DNA from: JALYXS01 sp051003795
GTDB lineage: Bacteria > Acidobacteriota > Terriglobia > Bryobacterales > Bryobacteraceae
DNA length: 23,139 bases
Reading direction: 5' to 3'
Assembly: GCA_051003795.1 (NCBI GenBank)
Contig: JBPCKZ010000247.1
Span: forward strand, 1 to 23,139
Position 1 is the first letter of the stretch, and every line of letters begins with the position of its first letter. The notes under the pieces are model-generated. The model made no database searches and was not told the DNA's origin. It saw only the letters and a list, made by a program, of their open reading frames with translations. The position numbers and the translations under genes were made by a program. This document shows positions 17,289-23,139 of this stretch, one piece after another.

Positions 17289-17381
17289 TTTCCCGTGCCG
17301 CGCGCAAAGGACATCGCCATTGTTGCGCACTCGAAAGTTTTTTCAGAACCCATGGCGGATACTGGTTCGCATTTGCGTTTA

Positions 17382-17417
17382 CTCATGTGAAAGCCGATAC
17401 GGCTTTGACCAAATGAG
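17382..17417. terminator. Hairpin downstream of the second receptor, possible terminator
   Basis: AAAGCCG (17390-17396), loop ATA and CGGCTTT (17400-17406) form a perfect seven-pair stem. A further five pairs (CTCAT 17382-17386 with ATGAG 17413-17417) extend it after an asymmetric internal loop. It lies 94 bases after the receptor stop. No T-run follows on either strand, so a standard intrinsic terminator is not assured. Confidence 0.35.
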
Positions 17418-17572
17418 AAGGCGAACTCGACGATCCTGCTCTACCGCGCAGACCGCAACCATCCGACATCCCCGCGTCGGCCACATCCGGCGCGGGTTGC
17501 TCGTTGCGTACGGGTTCATTGGACCTGGAAAAGGCCGCAGCCAGTTGAGCCACCCGTAGAAGCCGCCGTCTT

Positions 17573-17749
17573 TTACCCTCTGGCTCCGGAGGACAGCGCA
17601 CCTTCCGGATATGCCTCCATTCCGAACTCGGGCACGTCGAGTCCTTCCTCCTCCGCCGCGGGCGAGACTCCCATGGATTTCATTTTGTTTACTACCGAGA
17701 ACACCACGAACGTCGCCCAGAATGCCCACACGGCGCATAGGGTCGCTCC
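17573..17749 (-). pseudogene. C-terminal fragment of a second ammonium transporter (Amt), fused to IS66 tnpC
   Basis: The last 58 residues of an open frame read GATLCAVWAFWATFVVFSVV, NKMKSMGVSPAAEEEGLDVP and EFGMEAYPEG to the stop at 17573. This is the last membrane helix and cytoplasmic tail of an Amt transporter: the RVS-E-E-EGLD-PE-G-YPE pattern matches the end of the intact Amt in this window (GQRVSAKAELEGLDIPEMGQ, LGYPE). Sequence differences show it is a different paralogue, and it runs on the opposite strand. The rest of the gene is absent; at about 17750 the frame passes directly into IS66 tnpC. It has no start of its own and is most likely a deletion remnant. Confidence 0.8.
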
Positions 17750-18066
17750 CTCTTCTTCGCTGAGATCGTGCTCGACACGCCGGCGCTTCAAGTGCGGCGC
17801 AAGAGGACGCCTTCCGCGCGGGCGCGACGCTTCGTCGGAACCTGTTTCCGGCGGAAGATCGTCATCGTTCGCCTCCGCTTTCTCTTCCTCGCCAGCCTTA
17901 AGTTGCTGAAGGAACAGATTCAACTGATCGGGACTTCACTGTTCGCTGCGGTTGGCGTGTTTGGCTTGAGCAACTGGCGCAGTAAGCGGTTCGTTTTATC
18001 CAGTTGGGCGGTCAGATCGACGAGCATCCGCTGCAAGATTACTGGATCGTTCGGCAGACTGTTCAC
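17750..18066 (-). pseudogene. tnpC: IS66 transposase TnpC, N-terminal remnant
   Basis: From a possible GTG start at 18066 the frame reads NSLPNDPVILQRMLVDLTAQ, then LDKTNRLLRQLL, the N-terminal coiled coil of IS66 transposases. The familiar continuation HANRSEQ and SPDQLNLFLQQL is present but split over two more frames, with a TGA at the leucine position, so at least two indels lie near 17925-17965. The linker EASRPRGRRPLAPHLKRRRV and EHDLSEEE follows. At the point where the zinc-binding cysteines and then the DDE domain should come (about 17750), the sequence switches to Amt. Catalytic residues are therefore absent. Confidence 0.85.
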
Positions 18067-18141
18067 ATCGACCGGCACTAAGTGAATTATAAATAACGAC
18101 GCACCGATTCGCCAAGAGAAAACTGCATCGCGAGCCAATAT

Positions 18142-18506
18142 TTAGGCGGCTTCCACGCTGGTCCGCTCGTATCGCTTACGGCGCTTGGCGACACTTAGGT
18201 CGATGCCGCTCAACAATGCTCCTAACTCTTGCGCGGTGATCTCGCGGCGTTGCTCGTTCCGGTTGCCGAAGGGCATCGCATAGGTGGCTTCTTCGAGCCG
18301 CTTGGCCACACGGCAAAGCCGTCGCGATCCCAATACAGAATCTTCACGCGGTCGTGGCGGCGGTTCGAGAAGACGAACAGATGTCCGCCGAAGGCGTCCA
18401 GTTGCATCGCACCGGTGACCAGCGCGTGCAGCCCATCGAAACTGCGGCGCATGTCGCAGGGCGAACGACATAAGTAGACGCACACGCTTGCCGGAAGATG
18501 AATCAT
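18142..18506 (-). pseudogene. tnpB: IS66 accessory protein TnpB, frameshifted
   Basis: ATG 18506 overlaps the tnpA stop (ATGA). The first frame reads MIHLPASVCVYLCRSPCDMR, RSFDGLHALV, GGHLFVFSNRRHDRVKILYW and DRDGFAVW, all hallmarks of IS66 TnpB, whose role in transposition is needed but unexplained. After GFAVW (about 18310) a single lost base shifts the text to AKRLEEATYAMPF. It then continues to the normal end, ITAQELGALLSGIDL and KRRKRYERTS, with stop at 18142. Repairing one base restores the whole protein, so inactivation seems recent. Confidence 0.88.
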
Positions 18507-18830
18507 ACGCTCGGACGCTCCTCGCGCAACACGTTCAAAACGAGCCGCAGCGTTGCCGCATCCGCCGGGATTCGGAGGAGTTCGCCACCTGCGAGAACGA
18601 GTTCGAGAGGCCGCGTGCCGGCAGCCTGCGTCGTGCCGGACTTCGTGTCGACCAGCGCGAATGCTACTAGCTTTCGTTCCCCCCTGCGGAGATGCTGGCG
18701 CCAGTTAGTAAAACGTATGTTCTCTAATGCCCAGCTCCCGGCAGTACGCCCGGACCGGTTGGCCGACCCTCTCGTGCTCGGCGACCCGCTGTCGCCAAAC
18801 CTCACGCTTTTCTTCTTGTTTCGGATTCAT
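18503..18830 (-). pseudogene. tnpA: IS66 TnpA (helix-turn-helix accessory protein), frameshifted
   Basis: ATG 18830 begins MNPKQEEKREVWRQRVAEHE, RVGQPVRAYCRELGIREHTF, the N-terminal helix-turn-helix of IS66 TnpA. A TAA follows at once after HTFY. Removing one T near 18715 continues the protein as NWRQHLRRGERKLVAFALVD and ends with ELVLAGGELLRIPADAATLR, LVLNVLREE, the typical tail. The stop at 18503-18505 overlaps the tnpB start. The indel makes the copy non-functional unless frameshifting rescues it. Confidence 0.85.
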
Positions 18831-18887
18831 GCCCCCACTATGCGCAAACTACTTACCCTTCGCTAGTGGGGTTCATGTGATGTTTAC

Positions 18888-19241
18888 AAGCGGAGTGTGG
18901 TTTTCCCCAAACGGCTGAGGATCGGCTGCCCAAAAAGATTGGTTTCCCCCGTGGCACAAGCGCTTGACACTAAGGACGACAGTTCTTAACGCCCTTCTGT
19001 CCGACCGATAAGTTTTTCCGATTTCCTAAATAAAAAAAAAGAATTCGCATCGGCTCTTATCGTGTTGCACAATGAGAGGCACCAGCGGGCACCGTATGAC
19101 CGCGGGGATTTCTTAAAAAGCTCACCTCGTGTGTGCTCTTGCCGATCTGCGGTCCATGATCTGGTGCAACACCACCAAAATAACTGTGCACGTTCGCCTG
19201 TGCCGTTGTCCCGGCGTGCGTCCCGACTGAGGAAGGAACTA
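18888..19241. other. Intergenic region upstream of the PII-Amt cluster
   Basis: I find no convincing gene in these 354 bases. A palindrome CAAGCGCTTG lies near 18958, merging into TTGACA (18964-18969), with only a weak -10 17 bases later (TAACGC, 18987-18992). A run of nine A (19032-19040) follows. The 9-base inverted pair GTGTTGCAC (19062-19070) and GTGCAACAC (19164-19172) encloses 93 bases. No canonical sigma54 promoter (GG-N10-GC) was found. The leader of the PII gene probably starts within this stretch. Confidence 0.5.
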
Positions 19242-19580
19242 ATGAAGAAAATCGAAGCGATTATACAGCCCTTCAAGCTCGATGAAGTCAAGGATGCTCT
19301 GGCCGGAATCGGCATTGACGGAATGACAATCAGTGAAGTCCGCGGCCATGGCCGGCAGAAAGGCCATAAAGAGGTTTACCGCGGGCAGGAGTACAACGTT
19401 GACCTGCTGCCGAAGACCAAGCTAGAGCTCGTGGTTCCTTCCAGCCGGTATGAAGAAGTGGTCGCGACACTCACTACCGCCGCCCGGACAGGCAAGATCG
19501 GCGACGGCAAAATTTTCGTGTACGAAGTCGCGGACGCGATACGTATCCGGAACGACGAACGCGGAGAGACGGCGCTTTAA
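19242..19580 (+). CDS. Nitrogen regulatory protein PII (GlnB/GlnK family)
   Basis: PII is a homotrimer that senses 2-oxoglutarate and ATP/ADP and controls Amt transporters, glutamine synthetase regulation and other nitrogen targets. The 112-residue protein has the standard length. MKKIEAIIQPFKLDEVKDAL opens it. The T-loop GRQKGHKEVYRGQEYNVDLL contains Tyr46 and Tyr51, the latter being the residue uridylylated in proteobacteria. The C-loop signature AARTGKIGDGKIFV is intact, as is the end ADAIRIRNDERGETAL. ATG 19242 has GAGGAAGGA upstream. Its place upstream of amt suggests the GlnK role, gating the transporter, but sequence alone does not separate GlnB from GlnK. Two tiny membrane genes lie between it and amt, unlike the usual adjacent glnK-amtB pair. 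Confidence 0.95.
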   Translation: MKKIEAIIQPFKLDEVKDALAGIGIDGMTISEVRGHGRQKGHKEVYRGQEYNVDLLPKTKLELVVPSSRYEEVVATLTTAARTGKIGDGKIFVYEVADAIRIRNDERGETAL

Positions 19581-19632
19581 ACCGTGGACTCGCGGAACAG
19601 TTCGAAACTAAATTTCATTTCCGAGGTGAATG

Positions 19633-19812
19633 ATGGGAGCTAATTCGACGCAGGCGCAGGGTGTCACTTTGTTTCTGGTTGCGTTTGTCTGCATTTCTGC
19701 AGGTCTCGCAGGGGACATCAACTACTTATGGCTAGTGTTGGGACTTGCTTTGCTGGGCGCATCAGCCGTGCTCTTTATGAAGTGCAAGCCCTGGGAACAG
19801 AAAGAAGAATAA
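19633..19812 (+). CDS. Small two-helix membrane protein between PII and Amt
   Basis: A 59-residue protein (60 if the preceding ATG 19630 is used) read as MGANSTQAQGVTLFLVAFVC, ISAGLAGDINYLWLVLGLAL and LGASAVLFMKCKPWEQKEE. It shows two hydrophobic helices separated by GDINYL and a charged tail. GAGGTG lies just upstream. I recognise no family. It starts about 50 bases after the PII stop and stops 17 bases before the next small membrane gene. Position in the operon suggests a partner of Amt or PII, but that is an inference. Confidence 0.75.
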   Translation: MGANSTQAQGVTLFLVAFVCISAGLAGDINYLWLVLGLALLGASAVLFMKCKPWEQKEE

Positions 19813-19829
19813 GAGAGGACGAAACAGTT

Positions 19830-20015
19830 ATGGCCTTTGTCGGACTTGTCGTTACGTTGCTCGGCTTCGTGATTGCGGTGCTGAGCCTGGGAATTACACA
19901 GAGCGTAGGAGCCCGTTTGGGAATCGTGCTGCTCGGACTGGCGGTAAGCTTGTTCGGCATCATTGGGCTACTGAATCCCGCTTACTTGAAAACCGTGATC
20001 TGGAGGAAGGGATAG
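19830..20015 (+). CDS. Second small two-helix membrane protein, coupled to amt
   Basis: The 61-residue product reads MAFVGLVVTLLGFVIAVLSL, GITQSVGARLGIVLLGLAVS and LFGIIGLLNPAYLKTVIWRK. It is almost wholly hydrophobic, with two helices, an arginine in the short connecting loop and a basic end. GAGAGG precedes ATG 19830. Its TAG stop shares a base with the GTG start of amt (TAGTG), which usually means translational coupling. No family recognised. It is not an obvious relative of the 59-residue protein before it, beyond the general two-helix plan. Confidence 0.78.
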   Translation: MAFVGLVVTLLGFVIAVLSLGITQSVGARLGIVLLGLAVSLFGIIGLLNPAYLKTVIWRKG

Positions 20016-21676
20016 TGTCGAAATCCATTCTCTTTGCGGCGATCCTGGCGATCGCCTCCGTAGCCGGGTTCGCGCAGGCTCCTCCCGCCGCGCCTCCGGC
20101 CGCCGCATCCGCGGCGGCCGCGCCGGCCCCTCCATCCGTTCCCGTAACCACGGGCGATCTCAATGGCGTGGATACCCCGAAATCCGCCGTTCGCATTAAG
20201 GGCGACCCGGATGGCGGGCTCACGGGTAACGTTTCCGACGTTACGGTGAGCGATTCCAAAAAAGGTTTAACCGTAGCCGACGTCGTCAATCAGATCGGCC
20301 AGAACAAGGTGGCCATCAACTTCGTCTGGACCCTGATCACGGGCTTCCTCGTCATGTTTATGCAGGCCGGATTCGCGATCGTCGAAACCGGGTTGTGCCG
20401 CGCGAAGAACGCCAACCACACCATGATGATGAACTTCATGGTTTACGGCGTCGGCATGCTGGCCTACTATCTCATCGGATTCGCGATTCAGATGGGCGGC
20501 GTCGGGGGCGTGGCGAATCTGGGCGGGGCGGCCCCGCTGAACGCCGAGTGGGGTATCACGCTGTTCGGAAAATCCTTCGGCATCTACGGGCAGCACGGTC
20601 TTTTCCTGACCCAGGGTGGCACATACGACGTCGGTGTGATGGTGGTTTTTTTATTCCAGATGGTGTTCATGGATACCGCGCTCACCATCGTCACCGGGTC
20701 CGCCGCGGAGCGCTGGAAGTACGCCGCATTCCTCGTTTCCTCGTTTGTAATGGGCGCATTCACCTATCCGCTGTTTGCGAACTGGGCATGGGGCGGCGGC
20801 TGGCTCGCGACGCTCGGTTCCAGTTTCGGACTCGGACATGGATACTGCGATTTCGCCGGTTCGGGCGTGGTACACGCGGTTGGAGGACTGACCGCCCTGG
20901 CTCTTTCGATCATCATCGGACCCAGGATCGGCAAGTACACGCGTACCGGAAAGCCCAATGCGATCGTCGGACACGATATCGTCATCGTGCTCACGGGCTG
21001 TTTCATCCTGGCGTTCGGATGGTTCGGATTTAATCCGGGGTCGACGCTCGGCGCGTCGAGCAACGGGAGCCTTCGAATCGGTTCGATCGCGGTCAATACC
21101 ATGCTCGCCGGCATGGCGGGGGGCTTCGGAGCGATGCTTTACATGTGGATGCGTTACGGCAAGCCGGACGCCTCCATGTCGGGCAACGGTCTTCTCGCCG
21201 GTCTGGTGGCGATCACCGCTCCCAGCGGATTCGTTAACACGGTCTGCGCCTGCATCATCGGCCTGATCGCGGGCGTACTGGTTTGCCTGTCGGTGGAATT
21301 TATCGATCGCGTGATGAAAACCGACGATCCCGTCGGGGCCATTTCGGTCCACGGCGTCAACGGCCTGTGGGGGGTCATTTCGGTGGGATTGTTCGCCGAC
21401 GGTAAGAGCAATTATGGGGGGGCGTGGAACGGCGTGAACGGCTCGGTGACGGGTCTGTTCTACGGCGACCCGGGCCAACTCGTAGCGCAGTTGATCGGAG
21501 TGGCTACTCTGGTCGGGTTTGTATTCACGATGAGCTTCGTGTTGAACTTGGTCATCGACTTCGCGGTTGGCCAGCGCGTCTCCGCCAAAGCGGAGCTCGA
21601 AGGTTTGGATATTCCGGAGATGGGCCAGCTCGGTTATCCGGAGTTCGAGCTGAAGGCTCGTCCGGTGGGAGCTTAA
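20015..21676 (+). CDS. amt: Ammonium transporter (Amt/MEP/Rh family) with signal peptide and N-terminal extension
   Basis: Amt is a trimeric inner-membrane channel-like transporter that takes up ammonium. The 553-residue protein is longer than E. coli AmtB (about 428). It has a signal peptide (residues 1-20, SVAGFA-Q), an Ala/Pro-rich linker to about 42 and about 50 further polar residues before the first core helix near 100. The twin-His pore is present: His287 in DFAGSGVVHAVGG and His446 in AISVHGVNGLWG. ETGLCRAKNANHTMMMN, TGSAAERWKY and FGWFGFNPGS are typical. The tail RVSAKAELEGLDIPEMGQLG carries the conserved residues through which PII partners gate the channel. The GTG start overlaps the stop of the preceding small gene. 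Downstream, the TPR-like gene begins 6 bases after the stop. Confidence 0.96.
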   Translation: MSKSILFAAILAIASVAGFAQAPPAAPPAAASAAAAPAPPSVPVTTGDLNGVDTPKSAVRIKGDPDGGLTGNVSDVTVSDSKKGLTVADVVNQIGQNKVAINFVWTLITGFLVMFMQAGFAIVETGLCRAKNANHTMMMNFMVYGVGMLAYYLIGFAIQMGGVGGVANLGGAAPLNAEWGITLFGKSFGIYGQHGLFLTQGGTYDVGVMVVFLFQMVFMDTALTIVTGSAAERWKYAAFLVSSFVMGAFTYPLFANWAWGGGWLATLGSSFGLGHGYCDFAGSGVVHAVGGLTALALSIIIGPRIGKYTRTGKPNAIVGHDIVIVLTGCFILAFGWFGFNPGSTLGASSNGSLRIGSIAVNTMLAGMAGGFGAMLYMWMRYGKPDASMSGNGLLAGLVAITAPSGFVNTVCACIIGLIAGVLVCLSVEFIDRVMKTDDPVGAISVHGVNGLWGVISVGLFADGKSNYGGAWNGVNGSVTGLFYGDPGQLVAQLIGVATLVGFVFTMSFVLNLVIDFAVGQRVSAKAELEGLDIPEMGQLGYPEFELKARPVGA

Positions 21677-21682
21677 ACGGTC

Positions 21683-22222
21683 ATGACCACGGAACTCACC
21701 CAGGTGTTGTCCTCATCGGCCGCTACGCTGGAAGCGGCGGTCCCCGCGTATCCGCGGAGGCTGCCGCCCGTTCCGTGGCGGGACCCGCACTCCATTCCTC
21801 CGAAGCTGCTGGCGAAGCACATTCGGGATCTCGAAACGGCGTGTCAACTCGACCCGCAGTCGGCCGGTCTTCGCACCTGCCTCGGCATGGCGTACGCCAT
21901 GGACTTTCAGGTGTATAAGTCGATGGACACGCTCGAAGAGGCGATCCGGATCGAGCCGGATCATTTCTTCGCGCAGATGAAGTACGCCGAACTGCATTAC
22001 CGGCTGCGCGCGCTCATTCGGGCCGAAGCCGAAACGGTAAAGGCGCTCGAACTGGCGGAAACCCCAGGGGAGTTCACTCTGGCGCGGAAGCAATTGCAGG
22101 AGATCCGCGCCATGATGCGGGCCGGCACGCAAAAACCGGAATGGGTGAAGTCTCTGCGAGTGCCCGCGCTCTGTCTTCTGGCTATGAGCATTTTTCTCTG
22201 TCTGATGGTGTATTGGAAATGA
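21683..22222 (+). CDS. TPR-like protein with C-terminal membrane anchor
   Basis: A 179-residue protein with tetratricopeptide-like helix pairs. LAKHIRDLETACQLDPQSAG, LRTCLGMAYAM and SMDTLEEAIRIEPDHFFAQM, KYAELHYRLRALIRAEAETV have the spacing and Ala/Pro signatures of TPR units (roughly residues 43-135). Residues 157-177 (SLRVPALCLLAMSIFLCLMV) form a single C-terminal membrane helix, so the repeats face the cytoplasm if this is tail-anchored. ATG 21683 lies 6 bases after the amt stop, and the TGA overlaps the next start (ATGA). The likely job is scaffolding protein contacts near Amt. No specific family is recognised. Confidence 0.8.
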   Translation: MTTELTQVLSSSAATLEAAVPAYPRRLPPVPWRDPHSIPPKLLAKHIRDLETACQLDPQSAGLRTCLGMAYAMDFQVYKSMDTLEEAIRIEPDHFFAQMKYAELHYRLRALIRAEAETVKALELAETPGEFTLARKQLQEIRAMMRAGTQKPEWVKSLRVPALCLLAMSIFLCLMVYWK

Positions 22223-22365
22223 TGTGGAGATGGCGGTATTATATCGGCGCGGCGGTACTTGCGAGTTTACTGCTGATCAGCCGCGGAGCGCCGCCCGTGC
22301 CAGTGGCCGCTGGAGTCCTGGGCGTGGCGATGTTCATGCGCCGTCGCGCGTCGCGGCTTTCCTGA
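22219..22365 (+). CDS. Tiny basic membrane protein
   Basis: The 48-residue frame starts at ATG 22219, overlapping the TPR gene stop by four bases, and reads MMWRWRYYIGAAVLASLLLI, SRGAPPVPVAAGVLGVAMFM and RRRASRLS. It contains one or two short hydrophobic helices flanked by arginines. Nothing is known to me about such a protein. The tight overlap and the antiporter starting 9 bases later support its being a real gene. Confidence 0.55.
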   Translation: MMWRWRYYIGAAVLASLLLISRGAPPVPVAAGVLGVAMFMRRRASRLS

Positions 22366-22374
22366 CCCCACTAC

Positions 22375-23139
22375 ATGCCACATACCGGGACGGTCGGTAT
22401 CCCCCTCGCCATGCTGATTCTCTTCGTCTCGGCGAAGATTATGGCGGAGGGAGCGGAGCGGCTGAACCAGCCGGGTATCGTAGGCGAGATCATCGCGGGC
22501 GTTCTTATCGGGCCCAGTGTTTTCGGATGGCTCGCGCCCAGCGAGTTTCTGTCGGCGATGTCGGATATAGGCGCGATGTTCCTGTTGTTCCGCGTCGGCC
22601 TTGAAGTCAAATCCTCGGAATTGATGAAGGTCGGCGGGACGGCGCTGCTGGTGGCTTGCTCGGGCGTGGTCGTCCCTTTCATCATGGGTGTCGCGATTAT
22701 GCGTTACTGGGGCGCGGGCGTGAACGAGGCGATCTTCGTAGGCGCCTCGCTGGTGGCGACGAGTGTCGGCATCACCGCTCAGGTGCTCTCCGCTAAAGGA
22801 CTGCTGCACGAAGTATCGAGTAAAGTCATTTTGGCGGCGGCGGTTATCGACGACGTCTTAGGGTTGCTGGTGCTCGCGGTTGTCAGCAGTCTGACGCATG
22901 GCAGGTTCGATGTGCTGCAGCTTTCGCTGACGGCTCTGCTCGCGACCGGATTTACGGTGATTGTGGCGAAATGGGGTTCCACGGCGATGGGACGCGTGTT
23001 GCCTCGCATGCACGAAACCCTGCGCGCGGCGGAGGCGCGCTTCGTGGTGGCGCTGAGTCTGCTGTTCGCCCTCGCGGTGCTGGCCGTCTCGACCGGTGTC
23101 GCCGCGATCGTCGGAGCGTTCCTCGCGGGTCTCGCGCTC
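22375..23139 (+). CDS. CPA2-family cation/proton antiporter, 3'-truncated by the window edge
   Basis: The frame from ATG 22375 stays open to the last base (255 codons). It reads as a Kef/NapA-type CPA2 transporter, which exchanges Na+ or K+ for protons across the inner membrane. Family marks: NQPGIVGEIIAGVLIGPSVF, LFRVGLEVK, GASLVATSVGITAQVLSAKG, and AAAVIDDVLGLLVLAV with the paired Asp159-Asp160 usual in electrogenic members. The helix 3 text is FLLFRVGLE, where many relatives have a neutral residue in place of the arginine. No clear Shine-Dalgarno is visible, consistent with translation linked to the preceding small gene 9 bases upstream. Any C-terminal regulatory domain lies outside the window. 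Confidence 0.9.
   Translation, partial: MPHTGTVGIPLAMLILFVSAKIMAEGAERLNQPGIVGEIIAGVLIGPSVFGWLAPSEFLSAMSDIGAMFLLFRVGLEVKSSELMKVGGTALLVACSGVVVPFIMGVAIMRYWGAGVNEAIFVGASLVATSVGITAQVLSAKGLLHEVSSKVILAAAVIDDVLGLLVLAVVSSLTHGRFDVLQLSLTALLATGFTVIVAKWGSTAMGRVLPRMHETLRAAEARFVVALSLLFALAVLAVSTGVAAIVGAFLAGLAL

Larger units (their letters stand above)
17750..18887 (-). mobile_element. Decayed IS66-family insertion sequence, truncated inside tnpC
   Basis: Three genes in the order tnpA, tnpB, tnpC on the minus strand define an IS66-type element. Each carries at least one frameshift, and tnpC is cut off after its N-terminal region, so the distal IS end is lost. The proximal end is probably near 18887, where the minus strand begins GTAAACA, similar to IS66 tips that start GTAA; this end is an inference. 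An inverted repeat (CCCCACTA 18833-18840, TAGTGGGG 18864-18871) sits between that end and tnpA. It cannot transpose by itself. Confidence 0.85.

Noticed and set aside
17301..17328. Inverted repeat GCGCAA/TTGCGC just after the second receptor as a terminator
   Set aside because: It has only six pairs around a 15-base loop and no T-run; the hairpin at 17390-17406 is better.
2833..18887. All frameshifts being sequencing errors
   Set aside because: They fall only in dispensable or mobile genes, while about 15 kb of long genes (priA, dnaE2, both receptors, amt) have none; individual cases could still be errors.
18950..18970. Sigma54 promoter upstream of the PII gene (TGGCAC followed by TTGAC)
   Set aside because: The spacing is one base too long and the essential -12 GC is absent.
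19062..19241. An extended PII start at 19062
   Set aside because: The 60 added residues have no PII character, while ATG 19242 has a good ribosome-binding site and gives the standard 112 residues.
20651..21478. A 275-residue minus-strand frame opposite amt
   Set aside because: Its His/Arg/Asp-rich composition is typical of an antisense shadow; amt on the plus strand is certain.
1..23139. CRISPR array, prophage or toxin-antitoxin system
   Set aside because: No regularly spaced repeats, phage structural genes or recognisable toxin-antitoxin pairs were seen on either strand.

Overview
The window is GC-rich and densely packed, and it looks like the chromosome of an Acidobacteriota bacterium, probably of the Solibacter/Bryobacter type. 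That placement is an inference from gene content, without any database search: two very large Oar-like TonB-dependent receptors with an N-terminal carboxypeptidase-regulatory-like domain and no SusD partner, a DUF5658-like small membrane protein, a secreted Hcp-like remnant, and an ammonium transporter with a signal peptide and an Ala/Pro-rich extension.

Layout. 1-1869 is the 3' part of priA (replication restart helicase). It converges on an SplB-like radical SAM gene (minus strand, 1876-2826). Next on the minus strand come a collapsed metallophosphoesterase pseudogene (2867-3186), an aldehyde dehydrogenase (3183-4547), tRNA-Lys(TTT) (4560-4635) and the error-prone polymerase dnaE2 (4728-7829). 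A RidA-family gene (7889-8257) runs divergently from dnaE2. 8258-9635 is a loosely coding stretch with a frameshifted secreted Hcp-like gene, a 36-codon ORF on the minus strand and a DUF5658-like gene lacking a canonical start. 9636-17288 holds two TonB-dependent receptors separated by a small exported protein of unknown function. 17573-18887 is a decayed IS66-family element whose transposase fragment is fused in frame to the C-terminal end of a second ammonium transporter. 19242-23139 is a nitrogen cluster: PII protein, two tiny membrane proteins, Amt, a tail-anchored TPR-like protein, another tiny membrane protein and the start of a CPA2 cation/proton antiporter.

How the parts fit. The last cluster is closely packed, with start/stop overlaps at two junctions, and reads as one operon for ammonium uptake, PII control and perhaps compensating ion movement. 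The radical SAM gene and dnaE2 share a perfect 14-base sequence just before their start codons. It has an 11-base direct-repeat period reminiscent of some LexA operators, so it may mark a DNA-damage regulon. Five genes (metallophosphoesterase, Hcp-like and the three IS66 genes) carry frameshifts, while the long core genes around them are open throughout. This suggests real decay of dispensable genes more than poor sequence quality.
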